Source: Conchocele bisecta
Lineage: Eukaryota > Mollusca > Bivalvia > Lucinida > Thyasiridae
Direction: 5' to 3'
DNA length: 64,000 bases
Assembly: GCA_029237695.1 (NCBI GenBank)
Contig: CM055274.1
Span: forward strand, 15,551,505 to 15,615,504
The position numbers and the translations under genes are program-made. Below are positions 38,201-41,619 of the stretch, piece after piece (position 1 is the stretch's first letter; every line of letters starts with the position of its first letter). The notes beneath the pieces are model-generated. The model did no database searches, was not told where the DNA came from, and was given only the letters and a program-made list of their open reading frames with translations.

Positions 38201-41200
38201 TCATCAAGAAAATGTGTTTATTTTCCGTTTTCTTAAGAATTATTTTAACTGCGCCTCACGGTTATGGAAAGTAGTTCGGCATGGGAGTTTACTGGGATAT
38301 AAATTTTGGACAGAGACTTGCTACGGACCAATCAAATGTTAGGGAATTGTGTAAATATTTTTGTGCTGGAATTATTAATGTGTAACAAAGAAATACTGTA
38401 CATCTTGATGTGACGGTTTCAAGCAAGCAAATCTATAGCGTTTTTAAAAGATAGATTTACAATCTGTGAACATATACACACTTACAGGTTCTTTTCCATC
38501 CATGACGTCCATCCATAACTTCCTGTCTTCCTCGGATAGAGCTTGGAATGTCAACACACCACTCCTACAATTACAGGACATAATTATGAGACATGTCATT
38601 TTGTTGATTACAATGAAAAAAAATAGGCCAAGGTGAAAAAAGGTCACATGTTGGATAGTGGTATGTGATGGGAACCCGTTGGTTATGAAGTTGTACATGT
38701 ATGGTGGTACAGTAATATAGAAAACTTAACATTGAACTTGGACGCCGCCTGCCCGCCCTTCAGCCCGCCCAGCTTTCACCAATCCAATAGCCAGGATTTT
38801 TTTAAATGGGACTTATGGGATTTGTGACCGGCGTAGCTCCTGATCAAATGGCACACGGGTGTAGCCCGATAACGATCTATATTGCTTGTTAGAAGCATGG
38901 GTATTTTGTTGATGGAATGGCGATGCACATGCTGATCTGGATCTACACCCAATTCTCGAGTCACAGCCACATAAATATATCTGAATGACACGCTCACCAG
39001 TCTTTTCTGTGCTCTTATATCTTTGTTTTCCTTTGCCAAATTCAAGTAATGATTGAACCAGTAAACATGGTATAGAAGTCTTTGCATTGATTCATCCTCA
39101 TGAATAAACAGCTACTTAAGATGATTTTGATTTGATTTAATGGTGTTTACGGGCCTGTCAACAGCTAGGGTCATTTTAGGCCCGGTTAATGGGGTTGAAT
39201 CCCATACTTCACCTGCTGTGCTGGGGGAAAATCACATAATCAGAATTGATTGATTGATTGATTTATTGGTGTTTAACGGCCTATCAACAGCTAAGGTCAT
39301 TTAAGGTCGGGCAACGGATTTGATCCCGTATTTAACCTGCTACATTGGGGGGAAAATCCAGAACGGAATATTTACATCGAAAAAAAATATATTCAGCCCT
39401 GAAATTAGAATAACCTGACTTGGTGCCAGGTCCATACAACACCAACATCCCTTGGCCCCTTCCCCTAAAAGTAATAGCATTACAAATTATCGTAATACTC
39501 ACATAAAGGGTATATAAACCAGATTCACTGTTACATACAAGAATGCCAACGACGTATGTGAGGGCCAAACCAGGTATCCGGTTGGGATTCCGATAAGGAC
39601 GAATCGCGATCGTTAAATTACCCATCGCATGCTCCCACCAGCCACCCACTCCAGGCCCGTAGCCAGGGGGGGGGGGTCGGAGCGGTCGGACGACCCCCCC
39701 GCCCAGCCTCGAGGTTCACTTTTTTAGCCTTGAGGTCCACTTTTTTAGACCCCCATAGATACTTCAGACCCTTTGAGCCTTCGAAACGACCCCCCCTTCA
39801 AACAGGTAGATACTTCAGACCCATTGAGCCTTCGAAACGACCCCCCCTTCAAACAGGTCTGGCTACGGGCCTGCACTCTGAACATTTACAGGAAACGGGA
39901 CAAACCTGTCTTCAAACGTGATGTCCATACAGAAGCGGCGATCTATGGAGTCCGAGGCCCGCCGTGTACAGGACTTCAGCACCAACGTATCACCCCCATG
40001 ACTCTGTAACAGATGAAATACACATTCTGTTTGTCCATAAGGGCAACACAATATTTAACCCTTTCACCCCTGGTTTCTGGAATGGATTTTGATATGTTAT
40101 TTTGCAACTAATCCAATCATCACAAAATGATTTTCAGACTAGTCCATTCATGAAAAGGGGGTGTTTTTGTTCTCAAAAATATGAAAACTGCTTGCAAAAA
40201 GTGCAGATCCTGATGAGACGGCTCGTCAAGAGCCGGCTCATCTGGATCTACACTGTTTGCCAATACCACTATACAGGTATGTGGTGTTGAAAGGGTCAAC
40301 TTAACATTTGGAATGCTTCGGAGTCTATAAGAAAATAATTTTGTTGTCTTTTTAATATTATTAAATAAAATTGTCTTTCGCAGGGTATTAACAAAGCGTA
40401 TTAACAAGAATTCGGCGGAATCAAATGTCTCGCCTTGTTCCGCCTTGACCTTGACCCTGGGGCCTTGACCTTGCAGATACGGTTGCAGATATAATGGGTA
40501 CCCCAAAACTACGCAAATCTTATAGACGGACGGATGAACAGGCGAACGGACGGACGAACAGTTTGTTTGTTTGTTTGTTGGGGTTTAACGGCCTATCAAC
40601 AGCTAAGGTCATTTAAGGCCGGGTCAATGGGTTTAGTACTAAATCCCATATATTACCTGTACATGTACATGTACAAATGGGGGGAAAATTCCAAAATACA
40701 AATTACAATAACAAAACTATATATTCAGCCCTGAAATCAGAATAATCCTGATCTGATGCCAAGTCCTCACCACACCAGAATCACTTGACCCCTCCCAAAA
40801 GCAGTAGGATCAGTAATAATCTTACTACTTTTATAATGGGCAATAACCCAATTCAACTCCCAGGTAACTAAAGAGCCAAAGATAAAAACGTACCAGATTC
40901 CTATAAGGAGGAACCCATACCGTTAATTTACGCCGTCGACGGACGAACAGACATCGTATCATTATGGCAAACATTTGTGGTAATTTATTTGAAAATCCTT
41001 TCCTTGGTTTAGAAGATACAGAGCGGAAACAAATTTTCCAACAGTCTTACAGACCGACAGGCTGACTCCTATATACCACTCCCCCTAAACTTCGTTTGTG
41101 GGCATATAATTAACAAAACATAAATTATATGTTGTCCAATGAGAGCAATCGGTAACGAGCGTACTTCTCACCAATACGGCCCCGGGTTCGATCCTCGGCC

Positions 41201-41568
41201 GGGGCAGTATTTGAGGTGGTATGGTCGTCGCCAGATCGGACAAGTGGGTTTCCTCCGGGTACTCCGGTTTCCTCCCACATTAATGACCGCCCTTACGCCT
41301 TCATCTGTGCCAACGAAAGCATTTGTGTAAGTGCTGTCGCGCTTGGTTGTAATCGTTGTAAAATAAATAAAGTTTAAAAATAATGAACATACGACTTTGC
41401 CGACAGACTGGTTGTATGGCACCATGTAGAACTGGCGGTTGTCCTTGTTGTACCAGCACCAGTTCTTGTTCCACGTAGTCGCCAGTGGCTCTGTAACCAG
41501 GAAACACACACAGGTACAGTGGGTCGGTGGGTGACTTGGTTGATTGTTTGTTTGTTTGGTTGGTTGGT

Positions 41569-41619
<51 letters not shown>

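Noticed and set aside
41160..41230. Possible tRNA gene (GGGTTCGATCC)
   Set aside because: The B box is followed by a long SINE body and A-rich tail, and no complete cloverleaf can be drawn.
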